Part shown: positions 1 to 11,059 of the stretch, piece by piece | Layout: each line of letters starts with the position of its first letter | How positions within the stretch are numbered: the first letter of the stretch is position 1 | Origin: Paramacrobiotus metropolitanus | Taxonomy: Eukaryota > Tardigrada > Eutardigrada > Parachela > Macrobiotidae | Direction of reading: 5' to 3' | NCBI RefSeq assembly: GCF_019649055.1 | Contig: NW_026570383.1 | Location: forward strand, 62,001-126,000 | DNA length: 64,000 bases | Translations under genes and position numbers: made by a program | The notes under the pieces: generated by a model | What the model saw: the letters and a program-made list of their open reading frames with translations, nothing else | Told to the model about the DNA's origin: nothing | Databases searched by the model: none

Positions 1-1600
1 GTACTGTATCTGCATTGAGTGCGTTCTGCAGCCCAGCATTGTGAACATGTGCTGCGCATCTGTATGTGTACAATACGTATTTGTAGTATACTTCTTACCG
101 TGCACAAAACAAAAAAATCTTTCAATCCTTTTCCTGCGTATCCATTCCATGTAGTCGAAATCGCGTGCTGCATAGAGAGGCCATGTCTTCTCACCAATCT
201 CCATGTCGCACAACATGCAGTCTTGTCACCTTGTGGCAACTTACTTAAATACGCGGACTGATTATCGTTGGGCGGTTTGATCCATGACTTTGGTCTGTTC
301 CCTTGTGCGACAGTCCCTGTATTCCAGGCGAAGAATCAGTACGTTTACGGGCGACCAAATTGCTAGCCAACTCCCCGTGTCGGTTTCCAGTTCTGAGTTG
401 TCTATCCGAGGCTCCCGAACTTTGCTATCATGGCTGGGGATGATCTCGTATGGTGTTTTTTTCTCGTGGTATGTTGATAACCAGGCATGTGTTTATTGAC
501 GTGCCTTGTTTATTTCGTGGAGTTTTCGACAACGAAAACGCTTTTATGGAAAGAGAAACGTTTCGTTCGGAATAATGGTTCACAGTTTGACAGCGCTGAT
601 GGCGGATGAAAAAGCCAGCTGAAATAAAGGTAAGTACCTCGCTTCTACACGATTTCTCGGATTGTACTCTTTCTAGATCACCAGATGAGTGTGCTTTTAT
701 AATTTTATTACTTTAATTAGCTCTCTTGAAAAATTCCCCTCTTTCGTTTTCTTTACTGAAGATGTGGTTTTTAGTACTTTACACTTTCGAAGCTGTTTAC
801 AGAATACAGACTACAGTACTGGCTTTCCGCATTTCACAAATTTGAGGCAGAATTCACTGTTAATGAGGAGCTCTGCTTTCTGTTTGCTGGTTTCCACTTT
901 CCGCTTTACTGTGACACTTGCGTCCTGTAGTTCGCACATATTTTGAACGTGTTACGGCCTGGACAAATTAATAATTTAGAAATACTACAGATGATTATGA
1001 TTACGAATGATCAAGCCGCATGCGTGCTAGATATTGCGTACTGAACAGAGCTGCTTTCATCTTTCTAAAAATTTACAGCAGATTACTAAACCATTACGGT
1101 ATTTGTGAATGCGCCAGATGATTTTATTGTTCCGCATTTATTTATTTTGCTGTTCCAGTGCAAATGCATACAAAGAACCATCATCGAGGATGACGATGTT
1201 GTGCTCTCCAGTGAAATTGCGTGTGTTGCTACCGCATCTGGATGAATGGCCTGGACGACTGACGAGCGGTTGAATAATTCGGGTGTTCAAGATCTCCGAG
1301 TTTCTTGTGCGAACGTTATGGCCTGAAACTGTGCAGTAGCTTCGCATCACCGCTTGTTGGTTAGTGGAACGATGATCTGGCAAAAGTTAAAATGGTAACA
1401 ACAATATATCACACTTACAATATCGCAATCTGTATGCAGGTTATCCTTTATAGCAGAATGAGCGTGTACCACTTTTAACTGCTCTGCAGGGATACTTGTT
1501 CCGCGCATACTGTTAACGAGCAGGTAAATTTATTCTGAACAATTTCACCTGTAATCAGAACTCTGTTTTGTATTGTTGCAGGTGTACTGGACGGGTAAAA

Positions 1601-1668
1601 TGTGTGCTATCGCTATATGTGTGCTATCGCTATATGTGTGCTATCGCTATATCGCTATCGCTATCGTA
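1601..1668. repeat. Microsatellite, TGTGCTATCGCTATA / CGCTAT
   Basis: Three tandem copies of a 15-base unit are followed by shorter CGCTAT repeats. The array sits within repeat copy A and has no counterpart in the other copies. Confidence 0.8.
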
Positions 1669-2160
1669 TCTGTTTATAATTTTGCTTTCGGATATGTTGT
1701 GTACGCATGCAGCATGCAGCAAAGTGCTTTGCTTTACCAGTGAAATTTCTTTCAAAGAATCAGCAGCGTGGACTACGGACTGCGGTGTTATCTTCATGGA
1801 TGTATCCACACGCGTTGCATGCACGACAGGCTGGATGGACCTGTTAAACTGTTAGCCAGTTCACGGTAAGAAGTCAGCAAGTTTTCGGCGGAAACAGTTT
1901 GCGACTTCCGACTGTGACGTATTCGCATCAGTGCCAGCACATTAGAGGGATTGCAGTGGCTATCAGGTACCTCGTAAGATGTTTTTTTTCAACATCTACG
2001 CAAGGTGCTCAGCGAACGTAAAACAGGACCGCATTCGTAAATGGCCGCTGTCTTCGGCCGTTTTGCCAACGTCAGTTTCACATGTGTTACCTTAAATCCC
2101 CAAACTGATAGCTAAGAAGTAATCGACAATTATCTGGCTACCCAAGTTGGGAAGACAGCG

Positions 2161-2307
2161 CCGTGACCTCGCTCAGGGCGCTGCCGGGTTTCGGAGGGTG
2201 TCCGCGTTCGGTGTAGTGGATCTGCACGGAGTAGCTGCGCTTGTGTAGGGGTTTTCGCGGCGGGAGAACGGTGTCGGGGCTGGCGTGGATGTCGCCGTAG
2301 TCGTCCT
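2161..2307 (-). pseudogene. Fossil coding block, unrecognised protein (copy A)
   Basis: The minus strand reads as an uninterrupted block beginning DDYGDIHASPDTVLPPRKP and continuing through SYSVQIHYT to a KPGSAL-like end. The same protein text, with substitutions, is found on the minus strand of copy B (near 7150-7290, DDYSDIFASPESAQPP) and on the plus strand of copy D' (39010 on, DNYGAIYASPDTVLLA). Because amino acids are conserved better than the surrounding DNA, this looks like a real ancestral exon. No family was recognised. No start or full frame remains. Confidence 0.45.
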
Positions 2308-5300
2308 AACGTAGGTAGATTATTTATTTGTACGTAGGATGCTGTGCGCTGGTGCGGGAGGTAATTCGGTACTCTTAACTGCTATACACATGTGCTTGTA
2401 TACTTTATATATACATACTGCTAAGCAACCTGTTGAACATGGTCGGAAATCATTACGCGGTTCTGATTTATGATCCGAACTCCGCTGAATTTTATTGCAG
2501 ATAAAATTGATATGTAGTTTTCTAGCCGATTTAGAAAGATACGTGCTCCTGCTTTATTTTGTATATTATCGCTTTCGTATACAGTATTATGGCAGTTACG
2601 CAAGCAGCTCAACGGTTTTGCTTTTCAGTTGAAGATACAATTAAGAACCCGCTATGCGAACTGAGGCGTTATCTTCCACGGGATGTGCAGAGTATCTGCG
2701 TATGCTGCGTATGTACATCATCTGGCTGGATGGAACGGCTGAGCTGTTTGGTCAGTTCACTTTTCAAGGTCAGCGAGTTTCCGGTGGAAACTTTCTGGTC
2801 TTAAGCGGTGAAGTAGCCTCGCATCAGCGCCAGCCTGTAGTGGGATGGTGGTGATTGTTCACTGAAGTGACTACACTGCCGAGGGACGTCGTATTAATGT
2901 TTCGATAAGGTATTCGTAATAATCGTTTTATATTGTATTTATGTTTTCGTTTGCGACCACTGCTTCTTCATTTCGTTTCAAGAAGAGGGCAAATCCGAAC
3001 AGCACACCAACCGGCACGCGTCGCACTTCCGGCGAACGATCAGTGTCGAGAATCGAGATGGCAACGGGCAGGACGACCATGAGCTTGACCCCGCTCACTG
3101 CATAATATAGAAATACAGCGTAAAAAAAACGTAATTTTGGAAGTGAGTGCATGCACGGCATACCACGGTCTGTTAAGCGCTAAACAACGACCATGCCGAC
3201 CCCAGATGCACGTGCCGGAAAATCGTTAACACCGAAGAACAGCCAGATAAGACTGGCTGACTCACCACTCACCCGACGGAAATATTGCTCTGCCTAATCT
3301 GTGCCACAGAATTCCTTCTTTATCTGCAGACTGCAGTGCCCTTTTCGTTCCAGTCTGGCTCACGGATACCGAAAAACATCCAGCGCAGCGTGTTGATTTT
3401 GATTTTTCTTAGCTGTAGCTTGTTAGGCTGCTTAGCAGCATTTTACAAAAACTGAATCAGTCCGATTCTGTCGTTTTGTTACGACGTACAATTATTGAAT
3501 GGATCGATTATCGCAATATGGTGCTCTGGTTGGTGGTGGTCTGGTGGATACCATTATCATAATCTGTTGTGGATTTCGGTTATATTTTGTGGATTATTGT
3601 TATTATTTAATAAGCTAATTTCTAATAAGATCTGGGCACATGTTCCGGTGATTTTGCCTGACGTAGAATTAAAGAAAAATTCGTGGATTATATTTCTGCC
3701 AGGCGCACTGCTGAGCGCAATGACAACAGCCGCCCGGTGCAGCCGTCGCACCATGTAAGCATGAAGGGAATGCAGCAGGGTGTATTGATTATCGGAACAC
3801 CAGAAAACCGTTCAACTTAATCACTTAATACTGGCAAGTTACTGTTTAGTGCTTACTAACAAACCACAGTCGCTCATCATCGGCTCATGTGCACTGCTGA
3901 TAATCGACATATTTCAACGCTCTCGTTGGTAATTTCTGATTTTGTATCAATCGTCAAGTGGAGAATATAATTATAAGAATATGTAATTGGACACGGCGTT
4001 GACATCGGATGAGTACTGTAAAGATCAGTGTCTTAGTTGTACATTACTCCGGGCGATATGGCTGTCCCTGAAGTTTTCCACATCTACAAGCCTCGCTGAA
4101 CGTCTGTCGTCTACAAGTCTGTCGCGACCTTCAGCCTGGATATGCTATATTTACCAGCATTTATCATGATGCTGTCCTGCAGTTTTAAATAGCTATTCGC
4201 GCAACTGCGCACTTTGCATGCTCAATACAGAGATCCTAGATCATCTATCACCACGTCGTCCAACATGCGCAACTTTCAGTTTTGCTGTAGCTTAAGCAGC
4301 TCCATGCGCTGGCAAGTTATCTCTGCTCTCGGTGATCCATATATTGGAGTGTTACCTTGCGCAACAGTCCCTGTATTCCCTGCGAAGAAGCGGTACAGAC
4401 TGTCTATTTCCAGCCTTGAGTTGTGGATGATGTATCCCAGGCTCTCGAAGTCGAGACGTGTTGTCGTGGCTGGTGACGATCGTTTGGTGTTTATCTGGCA
4501 GTAGTATGCCAACGCGTGCTTTTTATGGCTTGCCTCGTTTGCTACATGAGTCATGAAGAATACCACAGCCCAAACCCATTATAAATGGCTCATTGGGAAG
4601 CGATCCGTTTGGGATAGTGGTTTGACACTGGTTTCTAGTTTCACTGCGCTGACAGCGGACGAAAACGCCAGCCTAAATAAAGGTACGAAGCACCTCGCTT
4701 TTGCCGTTTCTGCTTTCTTTCACGATCACCAGATCGTTGTGCTTTCATTAGTTAAATCAGCTTTTTTGTAGATTTATCTCATCATTCTCTTTTCTCTGTT
4801 CTTCTTTTCTCAAGGCTCGACACTTCGCTTCTTTTATGGTTTAGTAAGTGGTTTAACTACTTACAACTTGCTAAAACATCTAGAGTATAGTTTACACGTT
4901 ACAGTACGCACTTTACGGTGTGCAATCCACCAAATCGAGGCCGTTTGCAGAGTAGCAGTGCTTACTATTAAGTGATTTACGCTTTACAGTGATATCTATA
5001 TTTGCGTATTCTCCAATCTGCACATCCAGATTACAAATACTTTAAACGTGTTTCGGCCTGGTCAAATAAATCATTTAAGAATATTACGGAGGATTATGAA
5101 GGAGCATGCGTTGCAAATGCTTACAGAGCACCATCACGTTTTTCGCGCATACTGGTAGCGGACGGGAATATTTTATTCTGAATAATTGCACCTAAAATCA
5201 GAACTTTGCTTTCGCTTTTTGCAAGTACACTAGCCGAGTGAAATGCGTGCCACCGCATTATATCTTTCGTATTTCTGCTTGCCGATATGGTGTGTGTTTT

Positions 5301-5507
5301 TTCTCCAGTGAAAAGGCATATAAAAAATCAGCAGTGCGGACTACGGCGTTGTCTTCTTGGATGAGTGGATGTATCCACACGCGCTGCATGCACGACAGGC
5401 TGCATGGACCTGTTGAACAATCAGCCAGGTCACGGTTGGAATTCTTCGACTCTTCGGCAGAAACACTGCGACTTCCGACTGTGAAGTAGCTTCGCATCAG
5501 TGCCAGC

Positions 5508-5561
5508 ACATTAGAGGGATGGCAGTGGCTACCAACATTAGAGGGATGGCAGTGGCTACCA
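5508..5561. repeat. 27-bp direct tandem duplication
   Basis: Two perfect adjacent copies of a 27-base unit beginning ACATTAGAGGGATGGCAG lie inside repeat copy B. The other copies have one unit. Confidence 0.9.
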
Positions 5562-6594
5562 GGTACATCGTAAGATGTTTTTTCGTGTGGATGCCTAAGT
5601 AATAATAATATTCCCAATGTCCCGTAATATTCAGGCAATGTAACCGTTTTTATCTATTTTTGTGCGAAATGCTATTAGAGCACACAGTCGATACATTTCT
5701 GCAGCACACAACACCCAAACGTTCCTTCGAAAGGTGCTTAGTGAACGTAAAGGAGGACCGGAATCGCAAATGCTCGCCATCTTCGGCCGTTTTGTCAACG
5801 TTACTTTTCCATTACTGTATTTCCTAACAACCACAAGAGTCAACAGCCAACAAGTAACCGACAACCACCTGCCTACCAAATTTGGGGAGGCTGCGCCGTG
5901 ACCTTGACCCTCCTGTCTGCACAAACGCCACTCAAAGTGCAGTGAGGCTGAGCGTATAGCAGCGGAATTCATGCCATTTTATCGTGGCCCGGAAGCGTGA
6001 ACGACCTATCCGCTCCCAGATGCACGTGCCGGAAAGAGATCTACACTACAGAATGGCAAGTAAGACAGGTTGATTCACCACATACTATTCCGTATACGGT
6101 ATGTTCATGTATATACAGTATGTATCTTTTCGCTGTTCGAAAATGGTTTGTGTCGCTGTGCGCAGTTATCGTCACATCATTCGTTTGCTGTTGCCATTGA
6201 AATATTCACAAAGAACCAGCAATCTGGAATAAGGCGTTGTCATCGGCGGAATTGCGTGAGTTGCTTACGTACAGGATCTCGACTGAGCGCATGATCGAGA
6301 TGTAGGTTAATGCATACTTCAAGGCCAACGAGTTTCCGGCGAAAGCCTTTTGCCTTCACACTTTGAAGTAACCTTGCATCAGCGGCAAGGCCCTCAGTAT
6401 TAAACTGACAACGATTTAATATAGTAATTGCAAGATGTACGTATTACGTAGGTGATTCTTCGTTTTCGCGTAGAAACTGTACAAATCGGCGAGCAGCAAA
6501 AGTGCAGTCACGTTAATGCATCGTTCTTCATAAATGCACAGCGGGAAACTTTACCGCGCACTGCAACCGCTGAGAAACGTCTGAGCCGTTTTAT

Positions 6595-7290
6595 TTTCAG
6601 TAACATCTGTTCAACATTCGCTTTCCAATGGGCACCGTCCGGCATCCCGCAGTCCCCGGCACCGTCGCCCGCCCCGTACTGTCTCGATCTCCTCCACCAT
6701 ACGGCGCCGCTTATACTCGCGAAACTCCTCGATCAACGCCTAGCTGACACCCGTTCTCCACCGGCGCCCCCACCCTTGCGGGCGGCGGCTCCAGGTGCCT
6801 TAGCGGAACCGCCGCCACGCGGGCGTTTTATCACCAAGGGATGGCGGCGGTGGCTGAACCCCGACCCCGACGGCGACTTGTCGGTGGATTTCTGCGAGGT
6901 CATGATCAGTGCCACAACCTAGTCCGCGCAAATATCCCCGTCCAAGTGCTCCTGGGAGCGCGAGCGCAGGCGCTGGATGGTTTCTTGCAGCTGGTCGCGG
7001 TCGTAGTCCCCAACGGGAGGATTCTCCAAGAAGCACTGCCGGTGGAGGTCTTCCAGCGGGGAATAGGGCTCGGGATGCCGGAGTCGACGGCGACCAGGCG
7101 CTGCTTTTCCCGGAGGAAGAGACAGCGGCGAGACGCAGGGCGCGGATGCAGGACGCTACTGGGTTTCGTGGAGTGTCCTGGGTCGGTGTACTGAATCTGC
7201 ACGGAGTAGCTGTGTTTGTGCGGGGGTTTCCACGGCGGCTGGGCGCTTTCGGGGCTAGCGAAGATGTCGCTGTAGTCGTCCCGCGTAGGT
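6595..7290 (-). pseudogene. Fossil coding region, unrecognised protein (copy B)
   Basis: On the minus strand, short stretches of coding-like sequence appear in succession but in shifting frames: DDYSDIFASPESAQPP... SYSVQIQYTD (7290-7170), then LEDLHRQCFLENPPVGDYDR and an ETIQRLRSRSQEHLDGDI stretch (about 7050-6925), then a segment with HRRHPLVIKRPRG (about 6860-6810), then EEFREYKRRRMVEEIETVR (about 6740-6680). Copies C' and D' contain the same blocks in the same order, followed by AATAAA. This is a decayed gene with at least two frame changes. GC content is clearly above that of the flanks. The function is unknown; the block rich in charged residues could be helical. Confidence 0.45.
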
Positions 7291-8431
7291 GGATTGGATT
7301 ATTTATTTGTAGGAAGGTAACGATGTTCTGTTGCGAGAGGTAACTGAGTGCTGCTGCATTATTTTGTATACTTCTGCGTATTCTCGCTTGCTTATATTAT
7401 GACAATATGGTATGCAGCTCATTGTTTTTGATTTTCAGTTGTAGATACAGTTAAGAACGGGCTGCCCGCTGCAGCGTTATCTTCCCGGATGTATCTGCGT
7501 ATGTTGTGTATATATATGTACATTGTCTGGCTGGATGGAACGGATGAATCGTGTTGGCCAGTTCACTTTCAAGGTCAGCGAGTTTCCGGTGGAAACTTTC
7601 TGGTCTTAAACGGTGAAGTAGCCTCGCATCAGAGCCAGCCAGTGGTGGGATGGTGGTGACTTTCCATGAAGTTACTACAGGGCAGGCCAAGGTACGTCGT
7701 ATGTGCAATCAGGTTATGATATTATGGTATTTATATAACTTACAAATGTTTTCTAGCAACGTGGGAATCTGATTATCCTGTAAGTTTTTGGCCGTTTTGC
7801 AAAGATTTATTCTTCAGTTTCGTTTTGAGAACACGGCCATCCGGATAGCGATATCAACCGGCACGTGTCTCACTTCCGGCGAACAGGCACGGCCGAGATT
7901 GCAGCGGACAGGACGACCATGACCTTGACCCCACAGTCCCACTCACTGCATAATATGATACTGCGTAAAAAAAAGTGTAATTTTGGAAGTGAGTGCATTA
8001 TGCATACACGGCATACCATGGTCCGTTAAACGCTAACGATGATACCGCTCCCATGTACACGTGCCGGAAAAACACCAACACTGGAGAATGGCCAGATAAG
8101 ACTGGCTGATTCACCACTCACCAGACGGAAATGTTGCTCTGCTTAATATTTGCCAGTGCGGAAGTGCCACAGCATTCCTTCTTTATCTGCAAAGTTTAAT
8201 TGCAGTGCCGTTTTCGTTCCAGTCTAGCGGCTGGCACACAAACACAGCCAGTGCAGCGTGTTAATTTGATTTTTTGTTTAGCTCAAGCTTGTATCTTGTA
8301 GCGGCATTTACGCAGTACGGAATTCTGTCGCTTTACTGGCGTTTAATTTTTATGGAACGATTATCACATTATCTTGCAACATTGATGGTGTTGGTGGATA
8401 CAATTACTATAATTTTTTATGGATTTTGGTT

Positions 8432-8879
8432 TGTTAGAGGCACGACAGCCTGCGTGATAGATACGCCACTTTGCGTATGCGTATCACTGCACACATGCTG
8501 ATTCGCCCTCTCTTGTACGTACGTGAGTGGCTGCACTGCACTCTCCGCCTATGCGGATACACCGCGGGCGCACTCACTGAGCATACTTGCTCTCTCGCTC
8601 CTCTCTCTCGCTGTATGACTCAGCGTATATTCGCTCGCGTTGGATACGAGTCCAGTCTGCGCACTCACATTCCATGTGTCTGGACAGCGTGACGCCGTTG
8701 CCGCCAGCACATTTCTTTCTCTACATTTCTTTCTCTAGAACTAGCTCGCAGCAACTTGACTTGCTGATTTCTGCCAGACACTGGCCTTTGTTGTGCTTTT
8801 CCCCGCATTCACGCGGCATTTGCTCCACTTTATTTGTACAATAAAGTCACCTGTGAGCTCTCTGTGCTTGCCTGTCACA
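8432..8879 (+). repeat. 5' LTR (448 bp)
   Basis: It begins TGTTAG and ends GTCACA (TG...CA). It matches 28898-29348 base for base in my reading, except one cluster near 8722-8735 where the 3' LTR has 3 extra bases and a few substitutions. An AATAAA polyadenylation signal is at 8840-8845. A TGACTCA (AP-1-like) word at 8616 next to GTATAT at 8625 could be part of the promoter; this is inference only. Small ORFs inside the LTR are not considered real. Confidence 0.93.
8840..8845 (+). promoter_or_regulatory. AATAAA polyadenylation signal in 5' LTR
   Basis: This is a perfect AATAAA 34 bases before the LTR end, repeated at the same position in the 3' LTR. It would define the R/U5 region of the LTR. 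Confidence 0.7.
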
Positions 8880-8897
8880 TGGTAAGCAGATCGTCTG
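8880..8897 (+). promoter_or_regulatory. Candidate primer binding site, overlapping a splice-donor-like ATG|GTAAGC
   Basis: TGGTAAGCAGATCG starts directly after the LTR, the correct place for a tRNA primer site, and begins with TGG as required for pairing with a tRNA CCA end. It resembles the initiator-Met site TGGTAGCAGAGG with an extra A and weaker agreement after ten bases, so the tRNA is not certain. The same bases form a good splice donor, ATG|GTAAGC. Confidence 0.45.
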
Positions 8898-10142
8898 GTT
8901 TTTCGTTCTACCGGATCCTTTGAGGAGACGGTAAAGGCATAATTTCGCGGAGAACTTCGGAGAACCCGTGGTTGAAATCAGATTGACTGCGAACGCAGCC
9001 TCTGTTTCGACCTGGTCTTTGCTGTCTAGCGACTGTGGTAGCAACAGGTTGATCGCAAAAGCGATCCCTGCCACCTTCGCTTGCCCTATCTTTTGGCTCT
9101 TCCACACAAGGAGAGCACTTCGGCTGACTGCCCCAGACGGACGAACGGGAACTTCCCCAACCCCAACTGACGGATCAGGCTCAGAAGAGAGCCTGCAGCG
9201 CCCAGAAGGAGCCTCTCAACAATCGGGGACCTTCGCCTTGAACGGCGACCCGCAACTCTAACGGATTTCGACCTCCCAACGGCGGATCACCGACCTCCAC
9301 GGACTCTACAGTAACATACGGTAAAGTCCCGGTTACAGGTCGACACAGGTCGATCCTAGCTATAACTTTTAATTTCTAACGGCTGAAATTTATTTCTAAG
9401 AACTAGAAATAATTTTTCTACGGTAAAAACTTAATTTTTGTCGGAGAAACCGACCTAAAAAGTTACTTTACCGACCTAACTGACCACCCTGTGTAACGGA
9501 GCAGAGGTCGGTCATCTCCTTACTTTCCTGATTTGACGGACTTTCCACCGTCAGAAAAATTTCTAAAGAACCTAGAAATTATTTCTAACGGTTAAAAATT
9601 AAAATTTCGACCAGAAAACATCTCTGATCGACCTAAAAATATTCTTGTTTTTCCGCGAAAATAAGCGCGAAAATTCTTGAATTTCCTTGTGACGTCAGAA
9701 CGCCCGATTTTCAGTACTTTGAGGCTAGCCAATCAGCGTGCAGGGGAAACTTCCCATACGCTTAACATAGGCATGAATCATCATTTTTTTAAATTTTGCA
9801 CGCGGCTCGCATTCTGTGACGTAGGCAGTGAAGTGCAAGACCACTTAGCCCTGTGACGTCATACTGGTCAGCACAGTAGTATAGGACGTACTCTACTGTA
9901 GTACCTTATCGTACTGTACTGTACCATAGTACTGTATTGTAACGTTGTGTACTGAGTCATACACAGACACATCAACACAACAACAACAACAACAAGTTGG
10001 ACCATCCTGACCCACGGAAGTTCCTGAACCCAAAGACGTTCCTGATTTCACTGAACATCCCCACATAAGGGATTGTTCAATTTACTGTACAACAGTACAA
10101 GTCTCTCGTTGGTTCCACTTGAACCGACCTGACCCGACAACA
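8898..10142 (+). other. Retrotransposon 5' leader, non-coding
   Basis: About 1.2 kb lies between the LTR and the gag ATG without a supported gene. It has an AT-rich part (9360-9700) with repeated short blocks around CCGACC and TTTCTAA, and a GTACT-rich simple stretch at 9885-9950 followed by CAACAACAA. Packaging and translation-control signals would be expected here, but none was recognised. Confidence 0.6.
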
Positions 10143-10808
10143 ATGTCGAACCCGAAGGAAAACGAATACGCCCGAAAGTTCAACACGGACTATTCGCGGC
10201 GCCTGACCTCCAACGCGCCGTATGCACTACGGCACTCCGGCCAGGATAGAAGTCAGCCATCGTCAACAGACTCGACGAAGTCGGCGGAGGCAAGGGAGAA
10301 GCGCAACGAGCGGATCCTCCTCGCCGATTCCAACCCAACGTCGGACGACAGCTTCGAGGACGCTCACGACAAGACGTTCCTTGAGCCCAGAGCTGGCTTA
10401 GCAGCCCCGTCCCACCCGACCGGGGGGGAATCGGAGAAGCTGCAGGCTGAGACCACATTGTCTCATGCCGAGGCGGAACACCCACATGGTGTACCGTCCT
10501 CTACGGACTCAACAGAAGGACTTCAACTGAGCTCACAGAAAGCTCAGGAGTCGGTAACGACTACGAAAGTCACCGACGCTGGACGCAAATCACCCAACCA
10601 GACGGATGAAGCGAAGAGGTCGACCTCGCCCAACTCGGGTAGAGCGACTTCACCGACCTTGAAGGTCGGAGAGAAGCAACCGATAACGGAAAGCGGTCAA
10701 GTCCAACCGACCACAGAAGTCGGTAGGGCTTCACCAACCTCTAAGGACGGTCAACGGAAACCAACCTCGGAGGTCGGTTATTCTCAACCGGAGGTCGGAC
10801 CTCTCTGA
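10143..10808 (+). CDS. gag: Gag-like N-terminal region, disordered, with PTTEVG repeats
   Basis: The likely start is the ATG at 10143 in the context GACAACAATGTCG; an upstream in-frame TTG at 10119 is less likely. The product is Ser/Thr/Glu-rich and low complexity, without a recognised fold in this part, and ends in a run of six-residue repeats of the type PTTEVG / PTSEVG. The frame stops at 10806-10808, but the same repeat continues immediately in the -1 frame from about 10799 (TTQVGTEVG...) into the next ORF, so the stop is best read as a one-base frame change, not the natural end. The repeats come from CGACCACAGAAGTCGG-like hairpin DNA. The role would be the matrix/N-terminal part of a virus-like particle protein; this is inferred from position only. 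Confidence 0.6.
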   Translation: MSNPKENEYARKFNTDYSRRLTSNAPYALRHSGQDRSQPSSTDSTKSAEAREKRNERILLADSNPTSDDSFEDAHDKTFLEPRAGLAAPSHPTGGESEKLQAETTLSHAEAEHPHGVPSSTDSTEGLQLSSQKAQESVTTTKVTDAGRKSPNQTDEAKRSTSPNSGRATSPTLKVGEKQPITESGQVQPTTEVGRASPTSKDGQRKPTSEVGYSQPEVGPL

Positions 10809-11059
10809 CAACACAAGTCGGAACTGAGGTCGGACGACCCCAGCAATCACCAACCAAGGAAGTTGGCCAAATCCAACCGACGACAGAAGTCGGAAGGATT
10901 TCACCGACCAAGGAGGTTGGTCAACAGAAGCCGCCTACTGAGGTCGGACTCCACCCGACAACACAAGTCGGAACTGAGGTCGGACAACTTCCACCGACCT
11001 CAAGGGTCGGACAACAGCAAGTCGGTAAAGTCCAACCGACCTCCCTGGAACGGAACCCA

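Larger units (their letters stand above)
1..3770 (+). repeat. Repeat unit copy A (about 4-kb family, direct orientation)
   Basis: This stretch matches 4030-8431 in the same order and orientation, and 33830-38130 and 38240-41760 in reverse orientation. Landmarks shared with copy B are a CAGTCCCTGTATTCC block (309 here, 4367 in B), a GGCCTGGNCAAAT block (958 / 5054), a GTGGACTACGGACT-like block (1768 / 5337), a fossil coding block (2161-2307) and a GTGGATT-rich end (3577-3740). Identity is patchy with many indels, so the copies are old. The left edge may lie outside the window. No intact gene was seen. The boundaries are estimates by eye. Confidence 0.6.
4030..8431 (+). repeat. Repeat unit copy B (direct orientation), split by the LTR element
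   Basis: This is the second direct copy of the 4-kb family. Its right end is displaced to 29349-29540 by the retrotransposon at 8432-29348. The unit contains the same ordered blocks as copy A, including two instances of a module with the palindrome GTTTCCGGTGGAAAC or variants (near 5450 and 7580) and one CCGGAAAAACACCAACACTGG-type module (8072). Offsets between A and B are close to 4.0-4.8 kb because of internal indels. Confidence 0.6.

Noticed and set aside
6733-7343. Several overlapping GC-rich ORFs on both strands
   Set aside because: By-products of the fossil gene on the minus strand of repeat copy B; only the frame shared with copies A, C' and D' shows conserved protein text.
8471-8844. 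Small ORFs in the LTR (and identical ones at 28937-29313)
   Set aside because: Short, overlapping in two frames, and located in LTR regulatory sequence.
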